64,000 nucleotides of DNA from Serratia oryzae (GTDB lineage Bacteria > Pseudomonadota > Gammaproteobacteria > Enterobacterales > Enterobacteriaceae), in the NCBI RefSeq assembly GCF_001976145.1, contig NZ_MOXD01000012.1, positions 86,576-150,575 of the forward strand, given 5' to 3'. Of the stretch, positions 39,991 to 51,633 are shown piece after piece; position 1 is the first letter of the stretch, and each line of letters opens with the position of its first letter. Position numbers and translations under genes: made by a program. A model generated the notes under the pieces. That model was not told the origin of the DNA and searched no databases. It saw only the letters and a program-made list of their open reading frames with translations.

Positions 39991-40488
39991 GTGAAAAAGT
40001 GGTTGTGTGCCGCAGGCCTCGGTTTAGCAATGGCTGCTTCAGCAGGCGTTCAGGCAGCTGACAAGATCGCTGTCGTTAACGTTTCCAGTATTTTCCAACA
40101 GTTGCCAGCACGTGAAGCCGTGGCGAAACAACTGGAAGGTGAGTTTAAAGGCCGTGCGAGCGAACTCCAGAACATGGAACGCGATCTGCAGACCAAAATG
40201 CAGAAGCTGCAGCGTGATGGTTCTACCATGAAAGCGAGCGATCGTGCCAAAATGGAAAAAGACGTGATGGCACAGCGCGAGCAGTTCTCTCAGAAAGCTC
40301 AGGCTTTTGAGCAGGATAACCGTCGCCGCCAGATGGAAGAGCGTAATAAAATCCTGGGCCGTATTCAGGATGCAGTGAAAGCCGTTGCCAGCAAAGAAGG
40401 TTATGACGTAGTGATCGATGCAAATGCGGTTGCTTACGTAGGGACTTCTAAAGATATTACTGCTGACGTGCTGAAACAGGTTAAATAA
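39991..40488 (+). CDS. skp: Skp, periplasmic chaperone (GTG start)
   Basis: The start is GTG at 39991 after AAGGAG, giving [21 protein letters not shown] as signal peptide, with cleavage predicted before ADKIAVV. The 165-residue precursor compares with 161 in E. coli. The body is a long helical hairpin forming the tentacles ([21 protein letters not shown]...). Skp trimers hold unfolded outer-membrane proteins on their way to BamA. An upstream in-frame extension (39874 on) has no signal-peptide logic and was not used. Confidence 0.97.
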   Translation: MKKWLCAAGLGLAMAASAGVQAADKIAVVNVSSIFQQLPAREAVAKQLEGEFKGRASELQNMERDLQTKMQKLQRDGSTMKASDRAKMEKDVMAQREQFSQKAQAFEQDNRRRQMEERNKILGRIQDAVKAVASKEGYDVVIDANAVAYVGTSKDITADVLKQVK

Positions 40489-40492
40489 CGAC

Positions 40493-41515
40493 ATGCCTTC
40501 GATTCGACTGGCTGATTTAGCACAGCAGTTGGATGCACAATTGCACGGTGATGGCGATATTGTCATCACCGGCATTGCGTCCATGCGTTCCGCACAGGCT
40601 GGCCAAATCACGTTTTTGTCAAACAGCCGCTATCAAGAGCAGTTGGCTTCTTGCCAGGCGAGCGCCGTTGTTTTGACTGCAGCAGATTTACTACACTGCC
40701 ATTCTGCGGCATTGGTGGTTAACAATCCTTATCTGACTTATGCGCGTATGGCGCAATTGATGGATACCACACCGGCGCCGGCAGCAGATATTGCACCTAG
40801 CGCGGTGATTTCTCCAGGTGCTCGGCTTGGGCAGAATGTTGCTATTGGGGCAAATGCGGTTATTGAGTCCGGAGCAGAGCTGGGTGATAACGTGGTTATC
40901 GGCCCGGGCTGTTTTATAGGCAAACACGCACATATTGGTGCGGGTACGCGTTTGTGGGCAAATGTTACGATTTATCATGAAGTTGAAATCGGTCAGCACT
41001 GTCTGATCCAATCTGGAACGGTGATTGGTGCTGATGGTTTCGGCTATGCCTTTGATGGTGGCAACTGGATTAAGATCCCACAATTGGGCACGGTGATCAT
41101 TGGTGATCGCGTCGAGATTGGCGCTTGTACCACTATCGATCGCGGTGCGTTGGATAACACTCTGATTGGGAATGGTGTTATCATTGATAACCAATGCCAG
41201 ATTGCGCACAACGTGGTGATTGGTGAGAATACTGCCGTTGCTGGTGGTGTGATTATGGCTGGCAGCCTGAAAATCGGCCGCTATTGCCAGATTGGTGGGG
41301 CCAGCGTGATCAATGGCCATATGGAGATCGCCGACAAGGTAGTTGTCACCGGTATGGGAATGGTTATGCGACCAATCACCGAACCTGGGGTATACTCCTC
41401 GGGTATTCCGTTACAACCCAATAAAGTTTGGCGTAAAACCGCTGCATTGGTGATGAATATCGATGAGATCAGCAAGCGCTTAAAAGCTGTCGAACGAAAA
41501 GTCGGAAAAGACTAG
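40493..41515 (+). CDS. lpxD: LpxD, UDP-3-O-acylglucosamine N-acyltransferase
   Basis: The 340-residue protein (E. coli 341) has an N-terminal uridine-binding domain (about 1-100), a left-handed beta-helix of hexapeptides ([33 protein letters not shown]), the catalytic histidine region [11 protein letters not shown], and a C-terminal helix. It adds the second hydroxymyristoyl chain in lipid A synthesis. It lies 4 bp after skp, suggesting co-transcription. Confidence 0.98.
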   Translation: MPSIRLADLAQQLDAQLHGDGDIVITGIASMRSAQAGQITFLSNSRYQEQLASCQASAVVLTAADLLHCHSAALVVNNPYLTYARMAQLMDTTPAPAADIAPSAVISPGARLGQNVAIGANAVIESGAELGDNVVIGPGCFIGKHAHIGAGTRLWANVTIYHEVEIGQHCLIQSGTVIGADGFGYAFDGGNWIKIPQLGTVIIGDRVEIGACTTIDRGALDNTLIGNGVIIDNQCQIAHNVVIGENTAVAGGVIMAGSLKIGRYCQIGGASVINGHMEIADKVVVTGMGMVMRPITEPGVYSSGIPLQPNKVWRKTAALVMNIDEISKRLKAVERKVGKD

Positions 41516-41554
41516 TCACCACTGCCTGCCTCACCGGGTACAAAACGAAACGCG

Positions 41555-41635
41555 TTGGCCTGAAGGCCAAAAGCGCAAAGAGTTGTTAATTTGCGGCCTG
41601 CCTGATGATCTCCTTTTTGGGGTCAACGCAGGCCG
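41555..41635 (+). promoter_or_regulatory. Two stem-loops in the lpxD-fabZ interval
   Basis: TTGGCC-TGAA-GGCCAA (41555-41570) forms one stem, and CGGCCTGC (41594-41601) pairs with GCAGGCCG (41628-41635) across a 26-base loop. No U runs follow, so they are unlikely to terminate; they may shape fabZ translation or mRNA processing. Confidence 0.4.
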
Positions 41636-41676
41636 TGTTGTTGATGCCATCAGTTTTTAGAGACAGGAAGAGTATT

Positions 41677-42132
41677 TTGACTACTGACACTCATACTCTG
41701 GATATTGCAGAAATTTTGGAACTGCTTCCTCACCGTTACCCATTCTTGCTGGTTGACCGTGTACTGGAGTTTGAAGAGCACAAATATCTGCGAGCAGTGA
41801 AAAACGTTTCTGTTAATGAGCCGTTTTTCCAAGGGCATTTCCCTGGTAAACCGATTTTCCCAGGCGTACTGATTCTGGAAGCGATGGCGCAGGCCACGGG
41901 TATTCTGGCATTCAAAAGCGTGGGTAAACTGGAACCGGGTGAGCTGTATTATTTTGCCGGTATTGACGAGGCTCGCTTCAAGCGTCCTGTGGTGCCAGGC
42001 GATCAGATGATCATGGAAGTCACTTTCGAAAAAACCCGCCGTGGCCTGACTCGCTTTAAAGGCGTGGCGACCGTTGACGGAAAAATTGTCTGCGAAGCAA
42101 CCATGATGTGTGCCCGCAGCCGGGAGGCATAA
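41677..42132 (+). CDS. fabZ: FabZ, (3R)-hydroxyacyl-ACP dehydratase (TTG start)
   Basis: The start is TTG at 41677, giving [29 protein letters not shown] and 151 residues, as in E. coli, which also uses TTG. The open frame begins earlier (41605) but lacks homology there. The hot-dog fold has the catalytic His in [14 protein letters not shown] and Glu in LILEAMAQ. FabZ dehydrates hydroxyacyl-ACP in fatty acid synthesis and competes with LpxA for hydroxymyristoyl-ACP, balancing phospholipid against lipid A. LpxA follows after 3 bp. Confidence 0.98.
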   Translation: MTTDTHTLDIAEILELLPHRYPFLLVDRVLEFEEHKYLRAVKNVSVNEPFFQGHFPGKPIFPGVLILEAMAQATGILAFKSVGKLEPGELYYFAGIDEARFKRPVVPGDQMIMEVTFEKTRRGLTRFKGVATVDGKIVCEATMMCARSREA

Positions 42133-42135
42133 TCC

Positions 42136-42924
42136 GTGATTGATAAAACCGCCGTTATCCACCCTAGCGCAATTGTTGAAGAAGGTGCCGTTATTGGTGC
42201 TGGTGCGCATATTGGCCCCTTCTGTTACGTCGGCTCCCAGGTGGAAATCGGCGCGGGTACGATACTGAAATCCCACGTGGTGGTGAACGGTATCACTAAG
42301 ATTGGCCGTGATAATCAGATTTATCAGTTCGCTTCGATTGGTGAAGTGAATCAGGATCTGAAATATGCCGGTGAACCAACCTGTGTTGAGGTTGGCGATC
42401 GTAACCGCATTCGTGAAAGCGTGACTATCCATCGGGGTACCGCTCAGGGTACGGGGCTGACTAAAGTGGGTAACGACAACCTGCTGATGGTCAACGTCCA
42501 CATTGCTCATGACTGTGTGGTCGGCAATTCTTGCGTGCTTGCCAACAACGCAACGCTGGCGGGCCATGTAGAGATTGACGATTACGCCATCATTGGCGGT
42601 ATGACCGCCATTCATCAGTTCTGCGTTATCGGTGCTCATGTGATGGTGGGGGGCTGTTCTGGCGTAGCGCAGGACGTACCTCCTTTTGTCATTGCGCAAG
42701 GCAACCATGCAACGCCGTTTGGTGTTAACGCCGTGGGCCTGAAACGCCGTGGTTTCGATAAGGATCAAATGCAGGCAATTCGTAATGCCTACAAAATTCT
42801 TTATCGTAGCGAAAAGACCTTCGATGAAGCTAAAGCAGAGATCGAAGCCTTGGTGCAAGAACAGCCAGTCGTGCAGCAGTTCCTGGATTTCTTTAGCCGG
42901 TCGACCCGCGGGATTATTCGCTGA
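42136..42924 (+). CDS. lpxA: LpxA, UDP-N-acetylglucosamine O-acyltransferase (GTG start)
   Basis: The start is GTG at 42136, three bases after the fabZ stop. The 262-residue product equals E. coli LpxA. The beta-helix of hexapeptide repeats carries the catalytic histidine in [12 protein letters not shown], and [15 protein letters not shown] follows. The helical C-terminal domain ends STRGIIR. It adds hydroxymyristate to the 3-OH of UDP-GlcNAc, the first lipid A step. Tight spacing on both sides indicates translational coupling. Confidence 0.98.
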   Translation: MIDKTAVIHPSAIVEEGAVIGAGAHIGPFCYVGSQVEIGAGTILKSHVVVNGITKIGRDNQIYQFASIGEVNQDLKYAGEPTCVEVGDRNRIRESVTIHRGTAQGTGLTKVGNDNLLMVNVHIAHDCVVGNSCVLANNATLAGHVEIDDYAIIGGMTAIHQFCVIGAHVMVGGCSGVAQDVPPFVIAQGNHATPFGVNAVGLKRRGFDKDQMQAIRNAYKILYRSEKTFDEAKAEIEALVQEQPVVQQFLDFFSRSTRGIIR

Positions 42925-42927
42925 TTT

Positions 42928-44076
42928 ATGCCAAATCGTCCATTGACTATCGGATTGGTCGCCGGGGAAACTTCTGGTGATATTCTTGGCGCAGGGTTGA
43001 TCCGCGCGCTTAAGGTGCAGCATCCTGAAGCACGTTTTGTCGGCGTCGCTGGCCCGCTGATGCAGGCCGAAGGGTGTGAAGCCTGGTATGAAATGGAAGA
43101 GCTGGCGGTAATGGGAGTGGTAGAGGTGCTTGAGCGTTTGCCACGCCTGTTGAAGATCCGCAAGGATCTTACCCGCCGGTTCAGTGAACTGATGCCTGAC
43201 GTATTTGTGGGTATCGATGCGCCGGACTTCAATATCACCTTGGAAGGCCGCCTGAAAAAGCGCGGTATCCGTACTATTCACTATGTCAGTCCGTCCGTCT
43301 GGGCCTGGCGTCAGAAGCGCGTTTTCAAAATTGGTAAAGCCACCGACTTGGTGTTGGCGTTTCTCCCTTTCGAAAAAGCGTTTTACGATCGTTTTAACGT
43401 TCCCTGCCGTTTTATCGGCCACACCATGGCGGATGCGATGCCGTTGCAGCCGGATAAACTGGCGGCCCGTGCTGAACTGGGGATTCCCCCTGAGGCACAC
43501 TGCCTGGCACTGTTGCCCGGTAGCCGCGGTGCTGAAGTTGAAATGCTGAGCGGTGATTTCCTCAAGACTGCGCAGTTGCTACGAGTTCGTTATCCGGATC
43601 TGGAAGTGGTTGTGCCTCTGGTTAATGCCAAGCGGCGTGAGCAGTTCGAGCGGATTAAGGCCGACGTTGCACCGGAGCTGAGTGTGCACCTGTTGGACGG
43701 TAAAGGGCGTGAAGCCATGATCGCCAGCGATGCCGCGCTGTTGGCCTCGGGTACCGCAGCGCTGGAATGCATGCTGGCGAAATGCCCGATGGTGGTGGGT
43801 TATCGTATGAAGCCCTTTACTTACTGGCTGGCGGAGCGCTTGGTGAAAACCCCGTATGTTTCGTTGCCAAACCTGCTGGCAGGGCGCGAAATTGTGACCG
43901 AACTGCTGCAACACGACTGTGTGCCGGATAAATTGGCGGCGGCATTGTTGCCCTTGCTGGAAGACAGCCCGCAGTCCGAGCAACTGAGACAGACTTTCCT
44001 TGAGTTGCACCAAAGTATTCGCTGTGGTGCCGATGAGCAGGCCGCTCAGGCTGTGTTGGAACTGGCAAAAGCATGA
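42928..44076 (+). CDS. lpxB: LpxB, lipid A disaccharide synthase
   Basis: The 382-residue protein equals E. coli LpxB in length. The GT19 signatures are [16 protein letters not shown] at the N-terminus, [28 protein letters not shown] and [24 protein letters not shown]. It joins UDP-diacylglucosamine to lipid X, releasing UDP, at the inner face of the inner membrane. The stop overlaps the rnhB start by 4 bp (ATGA). Confidence 0.98.
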   Translation: MPNRPLTIGLVAGETSGDILGAGLIRALKVQHPEARFVGVAGPLMQAEGCEAWYEMEELAVMGVVEVLERLPRLLKIRKDLTRRFSELMPDVFVGIDAPDFNITLEGRLKKRGIRTIHYVSPSVWAWRQKRVFKIGKATDLVLAFLPFEKAFYDRFNVPCRFIGHTMADAMPLQPDKLAARAELGIPPEAHCLALLPGSRGAEVEMLSGDFLKTAQLLRVRYPDLEVVVPLVNAKRREQFERIKADVAPELSVHLLDGKGREAMIASDAALLASGTAALECMLAKCPMVVGYRMKPFTYWLAERLVKTPYVSLPNLLAGREIVTELLQHDCVPDKLAAALLPLLEDSPQSEQLRQTFLELHQSIRCGADEQAAQAVLELAKA

Positions 44077-44666
44077 TTGAGCCCTTTGTTTACCCTGTTG
44101 CCCGGCTGATTGCCGGTGTGGATGAGGTAGGCCGTGGCCCGTTGGTCGGCGCGGTCGTGACCGCGGCGGTGATCCTCGATCCGGCTCGGCCGATTGCTGG
44201 CCTGGCGGACTCCAAAAAACTCAGCGAGAAGCGCCGTGAAGCATTGTACGAAGAAATCGTAGCAAAGGCGCTCTCTTGGAGTTTGGGGCGGGCAGAACCG
44301 GAAGAGATTGATCGGCTGAATATTCTGCATGCCACTATGCTGGCGATGCAGCGTGCGGTGGCTGGGTTGTCTGTTACTCCCGATCTGGTATTGATTGATG
44401 GCAATCGCTGCCCTACCTTACCGATGCGTTCTCAGGCAGTGGTTAAGGGGGATAGCCGAGTAGCGGAAATCAGCGCGGCATCCATCCTGGCGAAAGTGAC
44501 ACGCGATCGCGAAATGACCGAGCTGGATCGCTTATTCCCAGAGTATGGTTTTGCCCAGCATAAGGGCTACCCTACTGCGTTCCATCTGGAAAGGTTGGCA
44601 GCATTAGGCGCGACTCAGCACCACCGCCGCAGTTTTGCGCCGGTAAGACGTGCGCTGGAACCCTAA
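44073..44666 (+). CDS. rnhB: RnhB, ribonuclease HII
   Basis: The 197-residue protein (E. coli 198) has the type 2 RNase H acidic residues in [14 protein letters not shown] (Asp-Glu) and [11 protein letters not shown], with further support from [21 protein letters not shown]. It cuts RNA in RNA-DNA hybrids and starts repair of single misincorporated ribonucleotides. The start overlaps lpxB by 4 bp. dnaE follows 65 bp later. Confidence 0.98.
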   Translation: MIEPFVYPVARLIAGVDEVGRGPLVGAVVTAAVILDPARPIAGLADSKKLSEKRREALYEEIVAKALSWSLGRAEPEEIDRLNILHATMLAMQRAVAGLSVTPDLVLIDGNRCPTLPMRSQAVVKGDSRVAEISAASILAKVTRDREMTELDRLFPEYGFAQHKGYPTAFHLERLAALGATQHHRRSFAPVRRALEP

Positions 44667-44731
44667 CAGCCACAAAGGCAAAGCGTTAACCTCGGCCCAT
44701 TAAGCTGGGCCTTACATGTTGGTATCTGGAT

Positions 44732-47700
44732 ATGGCCGAACCTCGTTTTATTCACCTGCGCGTTCATAGTGACTACTCCATGATTGATGGATTGGCCAAG
44801 ATCGGTCCGCTGGTGAAAAAAGCAGCTGAGCATGGCATGCCTGCTTTGGCGGTCACTGATTTCACCAACCTGTGTGGCTTGGTGAAATTCTATGGCAGCG
44901 CGCATGGTGCGGGGATCAAACCGATTATTGGTGCAGATTTCCATGTGCAGAGCGAAGCGCTGGGCGATGAACTGGCACAGCTGACCGTGCTGGCTGCCAA
45001 TAACCAAGGTTATCAAAACCTCACTCTGTTGATTTCCCACGCTTATCAGCGCGGTTACGGCGCGGCTGGCCCGATTATTGACCGTGATTGGCTGATCGAA
45101 CACCGTGAAGGGTTAATCCTGCTTTCCGGTGGGCGGATGGGCGATATCGGCAAATTTCTGCTGCGTGGCAACCATGCGCAGGTGGATCAATGCCTGGCGT
45201 TTTATCAGGAGTATTTCCCCGACAGTTACTATCTGGAACTGATCCGCACTGGCCGCCAGGACGAAGAAAACTACCTGCATGCCGCGGTGGCACTGGCAAC
45301 CGAGCGTGGTTTACCGGTAGTAGCTACCAACGATGTGCGCTTTCTTGTTGAAGATGATTTTGATGCGCACGAGATCCGCGTGGCGATCCACGATGGTTTC
45401 ACGCTCGACGATCCCAAGCGCCCGCGGAACTACAGCCCGCAGCAGTTTATGCGCAGTGAAGAGGAGATGTGCGAGCTGTTTGCCGATATCCCTGAGGCAC
45501 TGCTTAACAGCGTCGAAATCGCTAAACGCTGCAACGTCACCATTCGCCTTGGCGAGTACTTCCTGCCGCAGTTCCCAACCGGTGATATGACCACCGAAGA
45601 TTTCCTGATCGCGAAATCTAAAGAGGGGCTGGAGCAGCGTCTTGAATTCCTGTTCCCAGATCCGGAAGTCCGCGCCCAGCGTCGCCCGGAATATGATGAA
45701 CGTCTGGATGTTGAACTGAAGGTTATCAACCAGATGGGCTTCCCTGGTTACTTCCTGATCGTGATGGAGTTTATCCAGTGGTCAAAAGATAACAACGTGC
45801 CGGTAGGGCCGGGGCGTGGTTCCGGTGCGGGGTCGTTGGTGGCCTATGCGCTGAAGATCACCGATCTGGATCCGCTGGAGTTTGATCTGCTGTTCGAACG
45901 TTTCCTGAACCCGGAACGCGTATCGATGCCCGACTTCGACGTTGACTTCTGTATGGAGAAACGCGATCTGGTGATCGAGCACGTGGCGGACATGTATGGC
46001 CGTGAAGCGGTATCGCAGATTATCACCTTCGGAACCATGGCGGCGAAAGCGGTTATCCGCGATGTGGGCCGCGTATTGGGCCATCCGTATGGTTTTGTTG
46101 ATCGTATCTCCAAGCTGGTGCCACCCGATCCGGGGATGACGCTGGAAAAGGCCTTTGCCGCTGAACCCCAACTGCCGGAAATTTATGAGGCAGATGAAGA
46201 GGTCAGGGCGCTGATCGACATGGCGCGTAAACTGGAAGGGGTGACGCGTAACGCTGGTAAGCATGCGGGTGGGGTGGTGATCGCACCAACCAAAATTACC
46301 GACTTCGCCCCGCTATATTGTGATGCTGAAGGCAACCACCCGGTTACCCAGTTCGACAAAAACGATGTGGAATATGCCGGATTGGTGAAGTTCGATTTTC
46401 TCGGCCTACGTACTCTGACTATCATCGATTGGGCGTTAGGAATGATTAACGCTCGCCGTGCCAAGACCGGGTTGGAACCGATCGACATCGCGGCCATCCC
46501 GCTTGATGACAAGAAAAGTTTTGACATGCTGCAGCGCTCGGAAACCACGGCGGTATTCCAGCTTGAATCGCGCGGCATGAAAGACCTGATCAAGCGCCTG
46601 AAGCCTGACTGCTTCGAAGATATGATCGCACTGGTAGCCTTGTTCCGCCCAGGCCCTTTGCAGTCGGGCATGGTAGATAACTTTATCGACCGTAAGCACG
46701 GGCGCGAAGAGATTTCTTATCCTGATATTCAGTGGCAGCACGAATCGCTGAAACCGGTGCTGGAGCCGACCTACGGCATCATTCTATATCAGGAACAGGT
46801 CATGCAGATTGCCCAGGTGCTGGCAGGCTACACGCTGGGGGGCGCAGACATGCTGCGCCGTGCGATGGGTAAAAAGAACCCGGTCGAAATGGCCAAGCAG
46901 CGCGGTGGTTTTGAAGATGGCGCTAAATCGCGTGGCATTGATGGTGAGCTGGCGGTAAAAATCTTCGATCTGGTAGAGAAATTCGCCGGATATGGCTTTA
47001 ACAAGTCGCACTCGGCTGCCTATGCACTGGTGTCGTACCAGACGTTGTGGCTGAAAGCTCACTATCCTGCCGAGTTTATGGCGGCAGTGATGACCGCCGA
47101 TATGGATAACACCGACAAGGTGGTTGGGTTGGTGGATGAATGCTGGCGTATGGGGCTGAAAATCCTGCCGCCGGATATCAACAGCGGGCAATATCACTTC
47201 CACGTCAATGATGAAGGCGAGATCGTTTACGGTATCGGCGCGATTAAAGGTGTGGGAGAAGGGCCGATTGAGGCTATTATTGAAGCGCGTAACAGCGGTG
47301 AACAGGGGTATTTTAAAGATCTGTTCGACCTGTGCGCACGCTCTGATATCAAGAAGCTCAATCGCCGTATTCTGGAAAAACTGATCATGTCCGGGGCGTT
47401 TGATCGCCTGGGGCCGCACCGCGCAGCGCTGATGAATTCGCTGGGCGATGCGCTGAAAGCAGCCGATCAGCATGCTAAAGCTGAAGCGATCGGCCAGGCC
47501 GATATGTTTGGTGTGCTGGCGGAAGCGCCGGAGCAGGTAGAGCAGTCTTACGCCAACGTGCCGCCTTGGCAGGAACAGGTGGTGCTGGATGGTGAACGCG
47601 AAACGCTGGGGCTTTATCTTACCGGCCACCCAATCACCCAGTATTTGAAGGAAATTGAACGCTATGCCGGTGGCCAGCGTTTGAAAGATATGCACCCAAC

Positions 47701-48220
47701 CGATCGGGGTAAAATGACGACCGCCGTCGGGCTGGTCATTGCCGCCCGGGTTATGGTGACTAAACGCGGCAATCGTATCGGTATTTGTACGCTGGATGAC
47801 CGTTCTGGCCGCTTGGAAGTGATGTTATTCACCGAAGCATTGGAAAAATACCAGCATTTATTGGAAAAAGACCGTATCCTGATCGCCACTGGACAGGTCA
47901 GCTTTGATGACTTCAGCGGCGGGCTTAAAATGATGGCCCGCGAGTTAATGGATATCAGTGAAGCCCGTGAAAAATACGCCCGTGGGCTTGCTATCTCGCT
48001 GACGGACAGGCAAATTGATGACCAGCTTTTGAACCGTCTCCGTCAGTCTTTGGAACCCCATCGCTCGGGGACGATTCCAGTGCATCTCTACTATCAACGG
48101 GAAGATGCACGGGCAAGATTGCGTTTCGGCGCAACCTGGCGCGTGACGCCGACCGACCGCTTGTTGATAGATTTGCGGACCCTGGTAGGTAATGAGCAGG
48201 TGGAACTGGAATTTGACTAA
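44732..48220 (+). CDS. dnaE: DnaE, DNA polymerase III alpha subunit
   Basis: The 1162-residue protein (E. coli 1160) starts with the PHP domain ([19 protein letters not shown]). The polymerase palm has catalytic Asp residues in [13 protein letters not shown], with [18 protein letters not shown] and [12 protein letters not shown] nearby. Then come the fingers, the helix-hairpin-helix and beta-binding region, an OB fold (about residues 990-1075), and a C-terminal tau-binding domain ending QVELEFD. It is the replicative polymerase catalytic subunit. Confidence 0.99.
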   Translation: MAEPRFIHLRVHSDYSMIDGLAKIGPLVKKAAEHGMPALAVTDFTNLCGLVKFYGSAHGAGIKPIIGADFHVQSEALGDELAQLTVLAANNQGYQNLTLLISHAYQRGYGAAGPIIDRDWLIEHREGLILLSGGRMGDIGKFLLRGNHAQVDQCLAFYQEYFPDSYYLELIRTGRQDEENYLHAAVALATERGLPVVATNDVRFLVEDDFDAHEIRVAIHDGFTLDDPKRPRNYSPQQFMRSEEEMCELFADIPEALLNSVEIAKRCNVTIRLGEYFLPQFPTGDMTTEDFLIAKSKEGLEQRLEFLFPDPEVRAQRRPEYDERLDVELKVINQMGFPGYFLIVMEFIQWSKDNNVPVGPGRGSGAGSLVAYALKITDLDPLEFDLLFERFLNPERVSMPDFDVDFCMEKRDLVIEHVADMYGREAVSQIITFGTMAAKAVIRDVGRVLGHPYGFVDRISKLVPPDPGMTLEKAFAAEPQLPEIYEADEEVRALIDMARKLEGVTRNAGKHAGGVVIAPTKITDFAPLYCDAEGNHPVTQFDKNDVEYAGLVKFDFLGLRTLTIIDWALGMINARRAKTGLEPIDIAAIPLDDKKSFDMLQRSETTAVFQLESRGMKDLIKRLKPDCFEDMIALVALFRPGPLQSGMVDNFIDRKHGREEISYPDIQWQHESLKPVLEPTYGIILYQEQVMQIAQVLAGYTLGGADMLRRAMGKKNPVEMAKQRGGFEDGAKSRGIDGELAVKIFDLVEKFAGYGFNKSHSAAYALVSYQTLWLKAHYPAEFMAAVMTADMDNTDKVVGLVDECWRMGLKILPPDINSGQYHFHVNDEGEIVYGIGAIKGVGEGPIEAIIEARNSGEQGYFKDLFDLCARSDIKKLNRRILEKLIMSGAFDRLGPHRAALMNSLGDALKAADQHAKAEAIGQADMFGVLAEAPEQVEQSYANVPPWQEQVVLDGERETLGLYLTGHPITQYLKEIERYAGGQRLKDMHPTDRGKMTTAVGLVIAARVMVTKRGNRIGICTLDDRSGRLEVMLFTEALEKYQHLLEKDRILIATGQVSFDDFSGGLKMMARELMDISEAREKYARGLAISLTDRQIDDQLLNRLRQSLEPHRSGTIPVHLYYQREDARARLRFGATWRVTPTDRLLIDLRTLVGNEQVELEFD

Positions 48221-48232
48221 AATAGGAATGCT

Positions 48233-49192
48233 ATGAGTCTGAATTTTCTTGATTTTGAACAGCCGATTGCAGAGCTGGAAGCGAAAATTGACTCGCTGAC
48301 TGCAGTCAACCGTCAAGACGAAAAATTAGATATTAATCTGGACGAAGAGGTTCAGCGCCTGCGTGAAAAGAGCGTTGAGCTGACGCGCAAGATTTTTTCC
48401 GATCTTGGGGCTTGGCAGATCGCCCAATTGGCGCGCCACCCGCAACGCCCTTATACGCTGGATTATATCGAACACATCTTCACCGATTTTGAAGAGTTGG
48501 CTGGCGATCGCGCTTATGCCGATGACAAAGCTATCGTTGGGGGTATTGCACGGCTGGATGGCCGCCCGGTGATGATCATTGGCCATCAGAAAGGGCGCGA
48601 AACCAAAGAGAAAATCCGTCGCAACTTCGGCATGCCCGCACCAGAAGGTTACCGCAAAGCGTTGCGCCTGATGGAAATGGCTGCGCGTTTTAAAATGCCA
48701 CTGATTACCTTCATAGACACCCCGGGGGCTTATCCTGGAGTAGGCGCAGAAGAGCGTGGGCAGTCTGAAGCGATCGCCCGCAACCTGCGTGAAATGTCCC
48801 GCCTGAATATTCCGGTGATCTGCACTGTGATCGGCGAAGGCGGTTCAGGTGGTGCGTTGGCCATCGGCGTTGGCGATAAAGTGAATATGCTGCAGTACAG
48901 CACCTATTCGGTGATTTCGCCGGAAGGCTGTGCTTCAATTTTGTGGAAAAGCGCCGACAAAGCACCAATTGCTGCAGAAGCGATGGGCATTACCGCACCG
49001 CGCCTGAAAGAGCTGAAACTGATCGATACGGTGATCCCGGAACCTCTGGGTTCTGCCCACCGTAACGTGCCGGCAATGGCTGCTTCACTGAAGGCGCAAT
49101 TGCTGGCCGATCTGGCCGAGCTGGATGGTTTGAGTAACGAAGAGTTGCTGAATCGTCGCTATCAGCGCCTGATGAACTACGGCTACTGCTGA
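48233..49192 (+). CDS. accA: AccA, acetyl-CoA carboxylase carboxyltransferase alpha subunit
   Basis: The 319-residue protein equals E. coli AccA. It has an N-terminal helical region ([15 protein letters not shown]), then the crotonase-fold carboxyltransferase with [43 protein letters not shown] and the oxyanion glycine loop [12 protein letters not shown]. With AccD it transfers carboxyl from biotin to acetyl-CoA to make malonyl-CoA. It is 12 bp after dnaE and closed by a strong terminator. Confidence 0.99.
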   Translation: MSLNFLDFEQPIAELEAKIDSLTAVNRQDEKLDINLDEEVQRLREKSVELTRKIFSDLGAWQIAQLARHPQRPYTLDYIEHIFTDFEELAGDRAYADDKAIVGGIARLDGRPVMIIGHQKGRETKEKIRRNFGMPAPEGYRKALRLMEMAARFKMPLITFIDTPGAYPGVGAEERGQSEAIARNLREMSRLNIPVICTVIGEGGSGGALAIGVGDKVNMLQYSTYSVISPEGCASILWKSADKAPIAAEAMGITAPRLKELKLIDTVIPEPLGSAHRNVPAMAASLKAQLLADLAELDGLSNEELLNRRYQRLMNYGYC

Positions 49193-49206
49193 GTTTATCT
49201 GTGCCA

Positions 49207-49236
49207 CAAAAAACCGCCTGCTCGGCGGTTTTTTTA
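49207..49236 (+). terminator. accA intrinsic terminator
   Basis: AAACCGCC, loop TGCTC and GGCGGTTT are followed by a run of Ts, 15 bp past the accA stop. Flanking A and T runs make it likely to work on both strands. Confidence 0.93.
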
Positions 49237-49331
49237 TGTCTACCATTCGTGGTTTTGGAGGTGTGGGGTACACTCCGTCGGTCTTTCATGTTGTTATAAG
49301 CGTTTGGTAGTTAACTGACAGGAGCAGCCCA

Positions 49332-51476
49332 ATGAATATCATCGCGATCATGAGTCCGATGGGCGTCTATTACAAAGATGAACCTATTCGCGAGCTCCAC
49401 ACTGCATTGGCCTCCATGGGATTCCAACTGGTGTATCCGAAAGACAGCGGCGATCTGCTGAAGCTGATTGAACACAACGCCCGTATCTGTGGCGTGGTGT
49501 TTGACTGGGATGATTACAGCCTGGAACTGTGCAGCGAAATCAACGATCTCAATGAGTACCTGCCGCTGTATGCCTTTATCAACACCCATTCCACGTTCGA
49601 CGTCAGCCTGCACGAAATGCGCATGGTGCTGTACTTCTTCGAATATGGTCTGAACGCTGCAGAAGATATTGCCCAACGTATTCAGCAGTACACCAATGAA
49701 TATCGGGATGCCATTACCCCGCCTCTGACCAAGGCGCTATTCACCTATGTCAAAGAGGGGAAGTATACCTTTTGCACGCCAGGGCACATGGCGGGTACCG
49801 CATTCCAGAAAAGCCCGGTGGGCTGCCTGTTCTATGACTTCTTTGGTGCCAATACGCTGAAGGCCGATATTTCTATCTCGGTAACCGAACTAGGCTCATT
49901 GCTCGATCACACCGGCCCACACTTGGAAGCGGAAGAGTATATCGCTCGCACTTTCAATGCCGAACAGAGCTATCTGGTGACCAATGGCACGTCCACGGCC
50001 AATAAGATCGTCGGAATGTATTCAGCTCCGGCGGGGAGCACGGTGCTGATTGACCGTAACTGCCATAAATCGCTGTGCCATTTGCTGATGATGTGCGACA
50101 TCGTGCCGATTTACCTGCGTCCGTTACGCAATGCCTACGGTATTTTAGGCGGTATTCCCCAGCGTGAACTCTCTCATAGCAGCATTGCCAAACGGGTAGC
50201 CGAGACGGCTAACGCCAGCTGGCCGGTGCATGCGGTAATTACCAATTCCACTTATGACGGTTTGCTGTACAACACCGATTACATCAAGCAGACGCTGGAT
50301 GTGGCATCGATTCATTTCGATTCAGCCTGGGTGCCCTATACCAATTTTCACCCGATCTATGATGGCAAAAGCGGTATGAGCGGCGAACGTATTCCGGGGA
50401 AAGTGATCTATGAAACCCAATCGACGCACAAGTTGCTGGCGGCGTTCTCGCAGGCGTCGATGATTCATATTAAAGGTGACTACGATGAAAATACCTTTAA
50501 CGAAGCCTATATGATGCATACTACGACTTCGCCGCATTACGGCATTGTTGCGTCGATGGAAACCGCGGCAGCCATGCTGCGGGGCAATCCAGGGCGGCGG
50601 ATGATTAATCGTTCGGTGGAGCGGGCCCTGCATTTTCGCCGTGAGATTCAGCGCCTGCGCGCTGAGAGCGATAGCTGGTTTTTCGATATCTGGCAGCCGG
50701 AGGAGATCGACGAGGCACAGTGTTGGCCGCTGAACCCTGATGATAACTGGCATGGTTTCGGTAATACCGATCGCGATCATATGTATCTGGATCCGATCAA
50801 GGTGACCATTCTGACGCCGGGCATGAACGAACTGGGCGAACTGGAGAGCATCGGCATCCCGGCGGCGCTGGTGGCAAAATATCTCGATGAGCGCGGCATC
50901 GTGGTAGAGAAAACCGGGCCGTATAATCTGCTGTTCCTGTTCAGCATTGGTATTGATAAAACCAAGGCCATGAGCCTGTTGCGCGGCCTGACTGATTTTA
51001 AACGCGCTTACGATCTCAACCTGCGGGTGAAGAATATGCTGCCGGATCTGTATGCTGAGGATCCGGATTTTTACCGCCACATGCGTATTCAGGATCTCGC
51101 CGCCGGGATCCACCAACTGATTTGCCAGCATGACTTACCGCGCTTGATGCAGCGGGCGTTTGACGTCTTGCCGGAAATGAAGCTGACGCCTTATGAGATG
51201 TTTCAGCAGCAGGTGCGGGGCAACGTGGAAACCTGCGAGATCGACCAGTTGATCGGCAAGGTGGCGGCCAATATGATCCTGCCTTATCCACCAGGTGTTC
51301 CGCTGGTGATGCCGGGGGAGATGATTACCGAGGAGAGCCGCGCGGTGCTCGATTTCCTGCTGATGCTGTGTTCGATCGGTGAGCGTTATCCTGGTTTTGA
51401 AACCGATATTCATGGCGCAAAGCCGACCGACGATGGCCGTTATCTGGTGAAAGTGCTGAAAACGCCAGCGGCTTGA
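49332..51476 (+). CDS. ldcC: Lysine decarboxylase, LdcC type
   Basis: The 714-residue protein (E. coli LdcC 713) has the fold-type I decarboxylase layout: an N-terminal wing domain (about 1-130), a PLP domain with TFCTPGHMAGTAFQKSPVG and the PLP lysine Lys367 in STHKLLAAFSQAS, and a C-terminal domain. It converts lysine to cadaverine and assembles as a decamer of dimers. Position after accA, without cadB or cadC, favours the constitutive LdcC over inducible CadA. ACAGGAG precedes the ATG. Some residues differ from both paralogues, so symbol rests on synteny. Confidence 0.93.
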   Translation: MNIIAIMSPMGVYYKDEPIRELHTALASMGFQLVYPKDSGDLLKLIEHNARICGVVFDWDDYSLELCSEINDLNEYLPLYAFINTHSTFDVSLHEMRMVLYFFEYGLNAAEDIAQRIQQYTNEYRDAITPPLTKALFTYVKEGKYTFCTPGHMAGTAFQKSPVGCLFYDFFGANTLKADISISVTELGSLLDHTGPHLEAEEYIARTFNAEQSYLVTNGTSTANKIVGMYSAPAGSTVLIDRNCHKSLCHLLMMCDIVPIYLRPLRNAYGILGGIPQRELSHSSIAKRVAETANASWPVHAVITNSTYDGLLYNTDYIKQTLDVASIHFDSAWVPYTNFHPIYDGKSGMSGERIPGKVIYETQSTHKLLAAFSQASMIHIKGDYDENTFNEAYMMHTTTSPHYGIVASMETAAAMLRGNPGRRMINRSVERALHFRREIQRLRAESDSWFFDIWQPEEIDEAQCWPLNPDDNWHGFGNTDRDHMYLDPIKVTILTPGMNELGELESIGIPAALVAKYLDERGIVVEKTGPYNLLFLFSIGIDKTKAMSLLRGLTDFKRAYDLNLRVKNMLPDLYAEDPDFYRHMRIQDLAAGIHQLICQHDLPRLMQRAFDVLPEMKLTPYEMFQQQVRGNVETCEIDQLIGKVAANMILPYPPGVPLVMPGEMITEESRAVLDFLLMLCSIGERYPGFETDIHGAKPTDDGRYLVKVLKTPAA

Positions 51477-51492
51477 CGCAGGCACAAGGTTA

Positions 51493-51619
51493 TATACTCT
51501 AAATACTTCGAGTTGCAGGAAGGCGGCAAGCTTGAGAGGCCCCAGGAGCATAGATAACTATGTGACTGGGGTGAGCAAGCGCAGCCAACGCACATGCAAC
51601 TTGAAGTATGACGAGTATA
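51493..51619. repeat. ERIC element, canonical 127 bp
   Basis: TATACTC at 51493 and GAGTATA ending at 51619 bound exactly 127 bp, the classical ERIC length. The core CCCCAGGAGCATAG...CTATGTGACTGGGGTGAGC is the conserved central palindrome. It fills the ldcC-yaeR gap, and its end abuts the AAAGGAG ribosome-binding site of yaeR. Confidence 0.95.
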
Positions 51620-51633
51620 AAAGGAGTACATCC

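Noticed and set aside
41650..43500. 616-codon open frame antisense to fabZ-lpxA-lpxB
   Set aside because: It mirrors highly conserved genes in a fixed phase, is rich in His, Arg, Asn and Thr in the manner of shadow frames, and has no family features. Similar antisense frames over ppnN, glnD, dnaE and the macroglobulin were rejected for the same reason.
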